A DNA stretch of 7,699 nucleotides from JBKPRX01 sp046734795 (GCA_046734795.1 JBKPRX010000015.1:1-7699), one strand, 5' to 3'; counted from the stretch's first letter, positions 1-5,650 are shown. The notes: generated by a model not told the origin, from the sequence alone. Program-made: numbers and translations.

Positions 1-201
1 GCTGCGGACCGCACGCGCCTGATCAACGCGGAGAAGCGCTACTTCGGCGCGGGCGCGCTCGACTGGTCCGGGCTCGCACACACGAGAGCGCTCAAGCGGT
101 ACGCGGACTTCAAGAGGAGCTACACCGCGCTCGGCGATCGCCTCCTCGCTCGCGGAGACGAGCTCGTCCAGGAGGAGCTGCGGCTGACACCGCGCGTTTG
201 A
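1..201 (+). CDS. C-terminal 66 residues of an unrecognised protein (5' end outside window)
   Basis: Frame 1 is open from the first base to a TGA at 199-201, and its codons show the strong G/C third-position bias of the neighbouring genes, so this is very probably the end of a real gene. The visible tail is charged and apparently helical, rich in Arg, Glu, Leu and Ala, with aromatic residues in a stretch reading RYFGAGALDW and a final amphipathic helix containing LLARGDELVQEEL. I see no membrane segment, metal-binding motif or nucleotide-binding motif. I do not recognise the family and assign no function. The next + strand gene starts 71 bases downstream behind its own candidate promoter, so the two need not be co-transcribed. 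Confidence 0.75.
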   Translation, partial: AADRTRLINAEKRYFGAGALDWSGLAHTRALKRYADFKRSYTALGDRLLARGDELVQEELRLTPRV

Positions 202-214
202 CGCGTCGCGCAGC

Positions 215-242
215 TTGAGTTGACCTGCCGACTTGGTACGTT
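215..242 (+). promoter_or_regulatory. Candidate sigma-70-type promoter for the lipoprotein gene
   Basis: TTGAGT (215-220) resembles a -35 box and TACGTT (237-242) fits the TAnnnT -10 pattern, with a 16-base spacer. Transcription would begin near 249-250, leaving a short leader that contains the purine-rich AAAGGCAGG (261-269) just before the GTG at 273. TTGACC at 220-225 is a better -35 by sequence, but no suitable -10 lies 16-18 bases after it. Prediction only. Confidence 0.4.
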
Positions 243-272
243 CAATCGCACCCCCTCTCGAAAGGCAGGCAC

Positions 273-812
273 GTGCGATTCATACTTCCCCTCCTGTTGA
301 TCGTCGTGGCCGTGGCCGCGGCCGGCTGCGGCTCGAGCGACAAGAGCTCCACGCCTGCGGCCGAGACCTCATCTGCCGACACCACCGCGGTGAACAAGTC
401 GGCGTCGAGCGGCAGCTCCTCCAGCGGCAGCCTCAAGGGCAGCAAGGACGACTGCGTGCACCTCGCGGCGCTCGGCCAGAAGTTCCAGAAGGCGGTCGCC
501 TCGGCGAACCCGAGCGGCTCCGGAGATGTGAAGGCGCAGATCAATGCAACCGCGAAGGCATTCGAACAGTTCGCCGACGAGGCACCCGATGCGGTAAAGG
601 ACGACTTCAAGACGTTCGCCACCGCGTTCGGCTCGTACGCGAATGCCCTTGGAGACATCGACTTGAGCTCCGGCCAGGCGCCGAGCGCCGCCGACATTCA
701 GAAGCTCCAAGCGGCCTCGCAGAAGTTGAACTCTGCGGATCTGCGCAAGGCGACCGCGCATCTGACTGCGTGGGCGCAAAAGAACTGCGGCACCGCGTTC
801 GGAACGAAATAG
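273..812 (+). CDS. Predicted secreted lipoprotein, unknown function
   Basis: A 179-residue protein with a type II (lipoprotein) signal peptide: basic Arg2, a hydrophobic stretch over residues 3-17, and a lipobox-like AAGC with Cys19 as the lipidation site. A Ser/Thr/Ala-rich low-complexity linker (about residues 20-57) follows, as is common where a folded domain is tethered to the outer face of the membrane. The rest looks alpha-helical and carries only two further cysteines, Cys61 near its start and Cys172 near its end, which could form a disulfide closing a helical bundle. The GTG start is supported by AAAGGCAGG a few bases upstream and by the signal peptide beginning there. The protein resembles the general class of short Cys-x-x-Leu helical lipoproteins found in Actinobacteria, but I cannot name a family or a ligand. 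It appears to be a single-gene unit ending at a hairpin. Confidence 0.85.
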   Translation: MRFILPLLLIVVAVAAAGCGSSDKSSTPAAETSSADTTAVNKSASSGSSSSGSLKGSKDDCVHLAALGQKFQKAVASANPSGSGDVKAQINATAKAFEQFADEAPDAVKDDFKTFATAFGSYANALGDIDLSSGQAPSAADIQKLQAASQKLNSADLRKATAHLTAWAQKNCGTAFGTK

Positions 813-829
813 CCGCAACGTGATACGCG

Positions 830-860
830 CGCGCGCCGGCCGGCCAACGCCCGGCGCGCG
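830..860. terminator. GC-rich hairpin between convergent genes, likely bidirectional terminator
   Basis: CGCGCGCCGG (830-839) is the exact reverse complement of CCGGCGCGCG (851-860), giving a 10-bp all-GC stem with an 11-base loop. It lies between the lipoprotein stop (812) and the stop of the opposing hydrolase gene (861-863), so it could end transcription from either side. No T-run follows on either strand, so it is not a classical intrinsic terminator; T-less hairpins are common in high-GC actinobacteria. Confidence 0.55.
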
Positions 861-1511
861 TCAGCGCTCGACGCGCGAGCCGCCGACAATCGCGTCGCGG
901 CCGTCGGCAAAGCGCACCCACGCCTTGCCGTTGCCGTCGTAGTCGGGCGACCAGACGACGAGCGTCGCATCCGCACCTGCGACGCGCACCTGCTCTGTCC
1001 CCTCCGGCTCGATCCCGCGCCACACGCGCACGAACGGGTTTTCCTCCCACTCGCGCCCGATCGTCGTTTCGTCCGTATGGCCCGGCAGGACGCGGCGCTC
1101 GTGCGACATCGCCATGTAGACGTCCATCACCGCGGACCGGATCGCCGCGAAGTCGCCGCCGCCGACGGCGTCCTTGAACAGCGTGTCGCCCGAGAAGACG
1201 AGATCGCCGATCACGAAGCAGACCATGTCATCCGAGTGACCCGGCGTCGGGATCGCTTCGATCTCGAGGTCGCCGACCTTCGTCGACTCGACAACGACCG
1301 GTAGCCCGAGCTCGGCTTCGTGCTCGACGTGGTCTGCGTGTGCGTGCGTGCGCAGAACGCAGCGCGGCGTCACCTGCCAGCGTTCGGCGGCCTCGCGAAG
1401 CGGCTCGACCGGCGCACCGCTGTCGACGAAGACCGCGTCGCCGCCCTCGCGGTCGGCAACGAGATACGCGTTCGAGAGCCAGCGCGAATCCATGCTTCGT
1501 TCGACGAGCAT
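861..1511 (-). CDS. Metallo-beta-lactamase-fold hydrolase (glyoxalase II-like)
   Basis: A 216-residue predicted metal-dependent hydrolase. Counting from the ATG at 1511, the metal-binding signature THAHADH supplies His56, His58, Asp60 and His61. His92 follows in TPGHSDD, Asp109 in SGDTLF and His145 in LPGHTD, so the full dinuclear metal site of the fold is present. The family includes hydroxyacylglutathione hydrolases and other thioester or lactone hydrolases; the substrate here cannot be told. The C-terminal extension, with a WSPDYDGNGKAWVRF stretch, resembles an actinobacterial subgroup. An in-frame GTG at 1532 would add seven residues. I prefer ATG 1511 because a TAGCGT box ends exactly 8 bases before it and because MLVERS...WLSNAYLVAD looks like the natural start of this subgroup. 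It is divergent from pspA and ends against a shared hairpin. Confidence 0.88.
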   Translation of the reverse strand: MLVERSMDSRWLSNAYLVADREGGDAVFVDSGAPVEPLREAAERWQVTPRCVLRTHAHADHVEHEAELGLPVVVESTKVGDLEIEAIPTPGHSDDMVCFVIGDLVFSGDTLFKDAVGGGDFAAIRSAVMDVYMAMSHERRVLPGHTDETTIGREWEENPFVRVWRGIEPEGTEQVRVAGADATLVVWSPDYDGNGKAWVRFADGRDAIVGGSRVER

Positions 1512-1518
1512 CCGCTTG

Positions 1519-1525
1519 TACGCTA
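1519..1525. promoter_or_regulatory. Overlapping divergent -10 boxes for pspA (+) and the hydrolase gene (-)
   Basis: The seven bases TACGCTA contain TACGCT on the + strand (1519-1524) and TAGCGT on the - strand (1520-1525), both fitting TAnnnT. On the - strand the box ends 8 bases before ATG 1511, predicting a leaderless transcript. On the + strand initiation near 1531 would leave about 17 leader bases carrying the purine-rich ribosome-binding site of pspA (1535-1545). No good -35 box is visible for either direction. Prediction only. Confidence 0.4.
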
Positions 1526-1548
1526 CCGGCACCCGAGGAGGAGGACGA

Positions 1549-2301
1549 ATGGCTGGTTTGATGGCGCGCGCGTCGTTGGTGGTGAAGTCGAAGATCTCGA
1601 AGCTGCTGAACCGCGCCGAGAACCCGACGGAGACGCTCGACTACTCGTACGAGCAGATGCTCGACCAGCTGCAGAACGTGAAGCGCGGTGTTGCCGACGT
1701 CGTGACTTCGAAGAAGCGTCTGGAGCTCCAGACGACGAAGCTCGAACAGAACGTCGTCAAGCTCGAGACGCAGGCTCGCGAGGCGCTAGCGGCAAACCGC
1801 GAGGACCTCGCGCGTCAAGCGCTGGAGAAGAAGGCCGCGACCCAGCAGCAGCTGCAGGGTCTCGACACCCAGGTCCAGCAGCTGGCGGCGCAACAGGAGA
1901 AGCTCGTCCAGTCGCAGCAGCAGCTCGAGACGCGGATCGAGTCGTTCCGCTCGCAGAAGGAAGTGTTGAAGGCGCAGTACTCGGCGGCTGAAGCGCAAGT
2001 GCGGATCGGCGAGGCTGCGACGGGAATCGGCACCAACATGGCCGACACGGGCGCCGCAATCGAGCGCGCGAAGGAGAAGACCGAGGAGATGCAGGCCCGG
2101 GCTTCTGCGATCGACGAGCTGACGGCGAGCGGCGCACTCGAAGACTTCACCTCCGGCGACACCCAGCTCGACCGTGAGCTCGCGCAGATCGCATCCTCGG
2201 GCCAAGTCGATCGCGACCTCGAACGGCTGAAGTCCGAGGTCGGAACCGGGACGCCACCCAAGGAGCTCGACTCAGGCGACGGCGCCGAGCACGCGCCGTA
2301 A
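1549..2301 (+). CDS. pspA: PspA/IM30 (phage-shock protein A) family membrane-stress protein
   Basis: A 250-residue protein built almost entirely of long amphipathic helices. It has a short N-terminal helix (about residues 1-20), a RAENPTETLDYSYEQML segment typical of the family's N-terminal region, then a heptad-rich coiled coil from about residue 40 to 155 with many Gln, Glu, Lys and Leu. A shorter helical region runs from about 165 to 225, followed by a polar tail. PspA/IM30 proteins are ESCRT-III-like: they assemble on the cytoplasmic face of a stressed inner membrane and help maintain it. The frame is open much further upstream, but ATG 1549 is chosen because the ribosome-binding site GAGGAGGAGGA (1535-1545) directly precedes it and the family homology starts there; ATG 1561 is a possible alternative. 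The stop overlaps the next gene by one base. Family assignment is firm; the role is inferred from the family and from htpX and pspAB nearby. Confidence 0.92.
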   Translation: MAGLMARASLVVKSKISKLLNRAENPTETLDYSYEQMLDQLQNVKRGVADVVTSKKRLELQTTKLEQNVVKLETQAREALAANREDLARQALEKKAATQQQLQGLDTQVQQLAAQQEKLVQSQQQLETRIESFRSQKEVLKAQYSAAEAQVRIGEAATGIGTNMADTGAAIERAKEKTEEMQARASAIDELTASGALEDFTSGDTQLDRELAQIASSGQVDRDLERLKSEVGTGTPPKELDSGDGAEHAP

Positions 2302-2594
2302 TGCGCGGCTACGTCATCGCGCGCATCACGGTCACGGATGCGGACACCTACGCCGAGTACCGCGACGGCGTCCTCGCGACCGTCGAGCCGCACGGCGGCA
2401 AATATCTCGTTCGCGGCGGCGCCTTCGATTGCCTCGAGGGAGAGTGGCCGGACGAGCGAGTGGTGGTGATCGAGTTTCCGTCAGTCGAGGATGCTCGCGC
2501 CTGGTACGAGTCCGACGACTACCAAGCTCTTGCGCGAATTCGGCAAAGCGCATCGGATGCGGACATCATTCTCGTGGCCGGCGCCGGATCGTAG
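2301..2594 (+). CDS. DUF1330 family protein, translationally coupled to pspA
   Basis: A 97-residue protein matching the DUF1330 pattern (dimeric alpha-beta barrel, ferredoxin-like fold) from end to end. It has RGYVIARITVTD at the start, a Tyr-x-x-Tyr pair (TYAEY), HGGKYLVRGG in the middle, VVVIEFPS, and ARAWYESDDYQALARIRQ before the final strand. The length is normal for the family. Biochemical function is not established for most members; they resemble monooxygenase-like and ligand-binding barrel proteins. The ATG shares its A with the pspA TAA stop (TAATG) and has no obvious ribosome-binding site of its own, which points to termination-reinitiation and tight co-expression with pspA. Other actinobacterial and archaeal loci carry a different small protein, PspAA, near pspA. 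This protein is not obviously related to it. Confidence 0.88.
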   Translation: MRGYVIARITVTDADTYAEYRDGVLATVEPHGGKYLVRGGAFDCLEGEWPDERVVVIEFPSVEDARAWYESDDYQALARIRQSASDADIILVAGAGS

Positions 2595-2615
2595 TCCGTT
2601 AAACCGGCGGCATCG

Positions 2616-2634
2616 GTCCGGCCGTACGCCGGAC
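2616..2634 (+). repeat. Perfect inverted repeat between the DUF1330 and CHRD genes
   Basis: GTCCGGC (2616-2622) and GCCGGAC (2628-2634) are exact reverse complements around a 5-base loop, CGTAC. The hairpin begins 22 bases after the DUF1330 stop and sits 52 bases before the CHRD start. It could be a weak terminator for the pspA transcript, a leader structure or an operator. No T-run follows it, and I saw no clear TAnnnT promoter box between it and the CHRD gene. Confidence 0.35.
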
Positions 2635-2686
2635 ACGCGGCACAACGCGCCGTGCAATCGAGTCCGCTCGTCTTCAGGAGGGGGAA

Positions 2687-3154
2687 ATGACCGTAAGGCT
2701 TGTAGCGCTACTGGCGCTCGTCGCCAGCCTTGCAGTGCCCGCGGCAGCAACAGCACGTACGCATGCAGACCCGACGACGCTGTGCGTTTTGAGGACGCAT
2801 CTGTTCGCGTCGAACGAGAATCCGCCCACAACCTCGCAGGCAGCCGGCGGCGTGCAGCTGACTGTCCGCAGCGACAACTCGATCGCTTTCATGACGTTCA
2901 TCCTCAATCCCGCGAACGAGACTTTCGTCGCCGGCCACATCCACGTCGGAGCGGTCGGCGTGAACGGCCCAGTCGTCGTTCCGCTGCCGATCACGCAGAC
3001 ACATCAGACCGTGATCCAGCTCTCGGGCGTCGTCTCGAACGTCGACCCGCATCTCATCGCGAACCTCTGCGCGACTCCGCAGAACTACTACGTCAACTAC
3101 CACACGACGCAGTTCCCGAACGGCGCTATCCGCGGCCAGCTGCAATTCGGCTGA
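2687..3154 (+). CDS. Secreted CHRD-domain protein
   Basis: A 155-residue exported protein. Residues 1-25 form a Sec signal peptide (Arg4, a Leu/Val/Ala-rich core, and a likely cut at AAATA or ATARTHA around residues 21-27). The mature part is essentially one CHRD domain, a beta-rich extracellular module first defined in chordin. Typical landmarks are ENPPTTSQAAG near residues 44-54, AGHIHVGAVGVNGPVVVPL at 82-100, and YYVNYHTTQFPNGAIRGQL at 134-152. Cys33 and Cys128 are the only mature-chain cysteines and could form a disulfide. The three His in HIH and YHT hint at a metal or ligand site, but this is inference; bacterial CHRD proteins have no settled function. The ATG is well supported by AGGAGGGGG at 2676-2684. 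It lies 92 bases after the DUF1330 gene, so it may belong to the pspA transcript or be separate. It ends at a strong hairpin. Confidence 0.88.
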   Translation: MTVRLVALLALVASLAVPAAATARTHADPTTLCVLRTHLFASNENPPTTSQAAGGVQLTVRSDNSIAFMTFILNPANETFVAGHIHVGAVGVNGPVVVPLPITQTHQTVIQLSGVVSNVDPHLIANLCATPQNYYVNYHTTQFPNGAIRGQLQFG

Positions 3155-3160
3155 GCCGTG

Positions 3161-3205
3161 GACAGGAGGGGGCTGGCGCCGGCGCGGCCGGCCCCCTCCT
3201 TTGTC
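3161..3205. terminator. Strong hairpin between CHRD gene and pspAB, likely bidirectional terminator
   Basis: AGGAGGGGGC (3164-3173) pairs perfectly with GCCCCCTCCT (3191-3200). GAC (3161-3163) can extend the stem with GTC (3203-3205) across a two-base bulge. The 17-base GC-rich loop can fold further. The structure fills the gap between the CHRD stop (3154) and the opposing pspAB stop (3209), so it can serve both strands. Only TTT follows the + strand arm, so the U-tract is minimal. Confidence 0.7.
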
Positions 3206-3208
3206 GCG

Positions 3209-3778
3209 TCAGATCGGGGCCTCGAAGAGCGCGAACCAGCGCGAAAGATCTTGCTCGATCGGTAGCTCGGGCCCGAGCTTCGCCTTCAGCTCGAGCTCTT
3301 CGGCGTTGTCGCGCTCCTGATCTTCACCGGTCGGGACGAAGGGCCAGAACGCGCCGCGCTTGAACCCGTAGATCCAGTAGACGGGATGCTTTCCACCGTC
3401 GAAGCGAAAGACGGCCGCGAGGAGCTGCTCGCCGAACCCGCGCGCAACGAGCTCCGACGCGACCGCATGAACGGCGGTTACCTGGTCCGCAAGCTCGTTG
3501 TCGCGAACCACGATCCACTCGAAGCCGAACGTGTCCTCCTTGCGCTCGAGGCGAGTCCCGGAATCGGCGGCGACTGCGTCGAGCAGCTGCTGAATCTCGT
3601 TCTCGGCCCGCACGAAGTCGCTCGACGACATCGACTTGAAGACGACGGCAGCGACGCCGGCGGTTCGCAGTCCAATTTCGACCTGCATCGTCACCGCCGC
3701 CGTCGGCAACGCGAACAGCTGGTCGCGCGCAGCCGCCTTGAGCTTCTTCCGCCCGAAGAGAACGTCGCCGAGGCCCAC
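3209..3778 (-). CDS. pspAB: PspA-associated protein PspAB
   Basis: A 189-residue soluble protein that I recognise as PspAB, a family of unknown mechanism found beside htpX and pspA in actinobacteria and haloarchaea. Supporting features are the N-terminal MGLGDVLFGRKKLKAAARDQLFALPTAAVTM, a central FGFEWIVVRDN, and an aromatic C-terminal half with PVYWIYGFKRGAFWPFVPTG (about residues 132-151), then an acidic helix and a final LSRWFALFEAPI. There is no signal peptide or membrane span, so it is probably cytoplasmic. The start is GTG at 3778, three bases after the htpX stop, with no strong ribosome-binding site, which suggests coupling to htpX translation. By context it works with HtpX and PspA in envelope quality control; that role is inference. 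Name based on remembered family features, not a search. Confidence 0.82.
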   Translation of the reverse strand: MGLGDVLFGRKKLKAAARDQLFALPTAAVTMQVEIGLRTAGVAAVVFKSMSSSDFVRAENEIQQLLDAVAADSGTRLERKEDTFGFEWIVVRDNELADQVTAVHAVASELVARGFGEQLLAAVFRFDGGKHPVYWIYGFKRGAFWPFVPTGEDQERDNAEELELKAKLGPELPIEQDLSRWFALFEAPI

Positions 3779-3781
3779 GCG

Positions 3782-4702
3782 CTACGCGACCGGGCGGCCC
3801 ATGTCGCGCGCGATGCGCTCCAGGGCTGCGAGCCGCTTCTCGAGCGGCGGGTGGCTCATGAAGAGCTCACCGACGTTCTGACGCCAGTTCGTCGGCACGA
3901 TGAAGAACGCGTTCATTCCCGAGACCTCGCGCAGGTCGCGCTGTGGAATGCGGAGCATGTCACTCGCGATCTTCTGGAGCGCGCTCATCAAGTGCTCTGG
4001 CGACCCCGTGATCAGGGCCGAACCGCGGTCGGCCGCGTATTCACGATAGCGCGAGATCAGCTGGATGAGGACGAAGCTGATCGCGTACGTGACGAGCGAG
4101 ACGACGAAGATGACGAGCCAGACCGGAACCTGGTTGTTGTTGTCGCGATTCGAGCCGCCGAACCCGCCGAACATGCCGCTGTAGAGGCCGATTCGTGTGA
4201 GCATGGCCGCGAGCATCGCGAAGAAGCTCGCCACGGTCATGACGAGCACGTCGCGGTTTGCGATGTGCGAGAGCTCGTGCGCGAGCACACCCTCGACCTC
4301 GCGCGGCTCGAGCCGCTCCCACAACCCGCGCGTCACGGCGACGGCCGCGTGCTTCGGGCTGCGTCCGGTGGCGAACGCGTTCGGTACGTCCGTGTCGATG
4401 ACTGCGACGCGCGGCTTTGGCAGGTCTGCCATCGCGCACAGCCGGTCGACCATCGCGTGCAGCTCGGGCGCTTCGTCGGCGGCGACGACGCGCGCACCCG
4501 AGGCCTTGAGCGCGAGCTTGTCGGAGGTCCAGTACTGGAAGGCCGCGAGCCCGAGCACGATCACGAGCATCGGCGCGATGCCGACGTTCAGCACCTGCAG
4601 GAGGACCACCCCGAAGACGACGTAGAGAGCGCCGAGGAGCCCGCCCGTGAGCAGCATCCGCAGCGAGAGCCCGAAATCGCGTCCGTACGAGCGTCGCTTC
4701 AT
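3782..4702 (-). CDS. htpX: HtpX-type zinc metalloprotease, membrane protein quality control
   Basis: A 306-residue M48-family membrane protease. HELSH supplies zinc ligands His142 and His146 and catalytic Glu143; Glu221 in SRYREYAADR is the expected third ligand. Hydrophobic segments near residues 15-36, 41-58, 152-172 and 193-215 match the usual HtpX layout of two N-terminal spans followed by a membrane-anchored catalytic domain facing the cytoplasm. A Gly/Asn-rich loop (176-190) lies between the last two segments. HtpX degrades misfolded or damaged membrane proteins. ATG 4702 is supported by GAGGG four bases upstream and by homology from MKRRSYGRDF onward. A TACGAT box also lies 7 bases before it. 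pspAB follows after three bases, so the two form an operon; the SnoaL-like gene is 50 bases upstream on the same strand. Confidence 0.95.
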   Translation of the reverse strand: MKRRSYGRDFGLSLRMLLTGGLLGALYVVFGVVLLQVLNVGIAPMLVIVLGLAAFQYWTSDKLALKASGARVVAADEAPELHAMVDRLCAMADLPKPRVAVIDTDVPNAFATGRSPKHAAVAVTRGLWERLEPREVEGVLAHELSHIANRDVLVMTVASFFAMLAAMLTRIGLYSGMFGGFGGSNRDNNNQVPVWLVIFVVSLVTYAISFVLIQLISRYREYAADRGSALITGSPEHLMSALQKIASDMLRIPQRDLREVSGMNAFFIVPTNWRQNVGELFMSHPPLEKRLAALERIARDMGRPVA

Positions 4703-4709
4703 GCCCTCA

Positions 4710-4715
4710 ATCGTA
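4710..4715 (-). promoter_or_regulatory. Candidate -10 box immediately before htpX
   Basis: On the - strand TACGAT is followed by 7 bases and then ATG of htpX. The same spacing appears before several other starts in the window. Here the 7 bases contain a good ribosome-binding site (GAGGG), so the box may be coincidental and htpX may instead be read from the SnoaL-like gene's promoter. Confidence 0.3.
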
Positions 4716-4752
4716 GCTTCGCTCGATGTTTAGCCGCGGTTAACTCTTGCCC

Positions 4753-5175
4753 TCACGAAAACTCGCTCGCGAGGCCGACGGCGTCCAAGGCCGCGTGGAC
4801 GTGTGGATAGTCCTGGATCCGGACGACGCGGCCGTTGCGGATCGTGATCACGCCCGCGTAGCGGCCGATCGTGTACGAGCGGCGTGTCTGCAGCACGCGG
4901 TCGTCGTCGGGATCGGCGATCGTCTCGGACGCGCGGAAGTAGACGACAACTTGATCGCCGACGCCGACGCAGCGCTCGAGCACGACTCGCGGCAGCTCCT
5001 GCATCCGGTCGGCCAAGACGTCGAGAACCGAGTCGCGTTGCGACGCGTCGAGCCCGTCCGCGTCGGCGCCGACCCACTCGACGTCTTCATCGAGCAGCTC
5101 GGCGATCTCCTCGAAGTCGCCGCGCAGGAAAGCCTGGTAGCCGGCGAGCACGAGATCGATGTTCTCCTGGCTCAC
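4753..5175 (-). CDS. SnoaL/NTF2-like domain protein
   Basis: A 140-residue single-domain protein of the NTF2-like superfamily (SnoaL-like). It has the standard order: an N-terminal helix pair with VLAGYQAFLRGDFEEIAELLDEDVEWV (about residues 9-35), a helical stretch containing RDSVLDVLADRMQELP, and the curved sheet strands VVLERCVGVGDQVVVYF, YTIGRYAGVITIRNGRVVRIQDY, then a short final helix. The fold is a cone with an internal pocket used by different members for polyketide cyclisation, isomerisation, dehydration or plain binding, so the ligand cannot be predicted. GTG 5175 is chosen over the longer open frame (to 5400) because the conserved helix starts at SQENIDLV and because TAGGGT ends exactly 8 bases before this GTG. 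It precedes htpX-pspAB by 50 bases on the same strand but need not act with them. Confidence 0.87.
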   Translation of the reverse strand: MSQENIDLVLAGYQAFLRGDFEEIAELLDEDVEWVGADADGLDASQRDSVLDVLADRMQELPRVVLERCVGVGDQVVVYFRASETIADPDDDRVLQTRRSYTIGRYAGVITIRNGRVVRIQDYPHVHAALDAVGLASEFS

Positions 5176-5189
5176 GGTTCGGAACCCTA
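5176..5189 (-). promoter_or_regulatory. Candidate leaderless promoter of the SnoaL-like gene, overlapping an 11-base palindrome
   Basis: On the - strand TAGGGT (5184-5189) ends 8 bases before GTG 5175. The bases between them are part of the perfect inverted repeat GGTTC-G-GAACC (5176-5186), which would sit on the transcription start and could bind a regulator. No convincing -35 box is visible. Confidence 0.42.
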
Positions 5190-5207
5190 CTCTGAGGAAG
5201 CCCCAGG

Positions 5208-5213
5208 TAGACT
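5208..5213 (+). promoter_or_regulatory. Candidate leaderless -10 box of the cytochrome c gene
   Basis: TAGACT is followed by 8 bases and the GTG at 5222, which would place the transcription start at or next to the start codon. The same hexamer occurs before serS. CAGGTAG just upstream could alternatively act as a weak, distant ribosome-binding site. Confidence 0.42.
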
Positions 5214-5221
5214 CGCGCACC

Positions 5222-5650
5222 GTGCGCCGCGCCATCGTCTGCCTCGCCGCACTGGCCGCCCTCTCCGCGCTCGCCGGCTGCGGCTCGGAGGGAACGACGA
5301 AGGCCCTACCGGAGACGGTCATCGGAACCGTCCCGAAGTCGGCCACGACCGAGCAGACCTCGCCTGCGACGAAGCTGAAAGGCGATCCGGCGAAGGGCAA
5401 GGCCGTCTTCGCGAGCGCGGGCTGCGGCGGTTGTCACACACTTCAAGCCGCCGGAAGCAACGGCAACGTGGGTCCGAATCTCGACCAAGCGCAGCCGACG
5501 GAAGAGCTCGTCAAGGCGCGCGTGTGGTTCGGCAAGGGCGTCATGCCGGGATTCGGCAAGCAGGGGCAGCTGACCCCGCAGCAGGTGGCGGACGTCGCCG
5601 CCTACGTGCACCAGTCCACCGGCGGAGCGCCGGGACAGACTGGCGCGTAA
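5222..5650 (+). CDS. Lipoprotein single-heme cytochrome c
   Basis: A 142-residue class I cytochrome c. The N-terminus is a lipoprotein signal: Arg2-Arg3, a hydrophobic core, and LAGC with Cys20 as the lipidation site. A Thr/Pro/Ser-rich linker (about residues 21-53) tethers the domain outside the membrane. The heme motif CGGCH lies at residues 68-72, with His72 as the proximal ligand. GVMPGF provides the likely axial Met108, and a final helix TPQQVADVAAYVHQS closes the fold. It should carry single electrons between membrane complexes; its partners are not in this window. GTG 5222 is chosen because the signal peptide starts there, although the frame stays open to 5159. The last bases overlap the HAD gene if the latter starts at CTG 5640. 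Similar in layout to c6/c551-like cytochromes, but the subgroup is uncertain. Confidence 0.92.
   Translation: MRRAIVCLAALAALSALAGCGSEGTTKALPETVIGTVPKSATTEQTSPATKLKGDPAKGKAVFASAGCGGCHTLQAAGSNGNVGPNLDQAQPTEELVKARVWFGKGVMPGFGKQGQLTPQQVADVAAYVHQSTGGAPGQTGA

Noticed and set aside
823..838. Alternating CG run, considered as Z-DNA or a simple repeat.
   Set aside because: It is short and better explained as one arm of the 830-860 hairpin.
1348..1548. The pspA frame stays open upstream and could add 67 residues.
   Set aside because: It overlaps the hydrolase gene antisense, and the strong ribosome-binding site at 1535-1545 fixes the start at 1549.
2491..3363. A 290-codon open frame on the + strand across the DUF1330 and CHRD genes.
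   Set aside because: Arg/Ser/Pro-rich with no domain; the CHRD frame has a signal peptide, a strong ribosome-binding site and family motifs.
3386..4810. A 474-codon open frame on the + strand opposite pspAB and htpX.
   Set aside because: It is antisense to two clear protein families. Its translation is Arg/Glu/His/Asp-rich with no domain, typical of a mirror frame in GC-rich coding DNA.
5176..5400. Longer N-terminus for the SnoaL-like gene, back to 5400.
   Set aside because: The 75 added residues show no family similarity and overlap the divergent cytochrome gene, which has a clear lipoprotein signal there.
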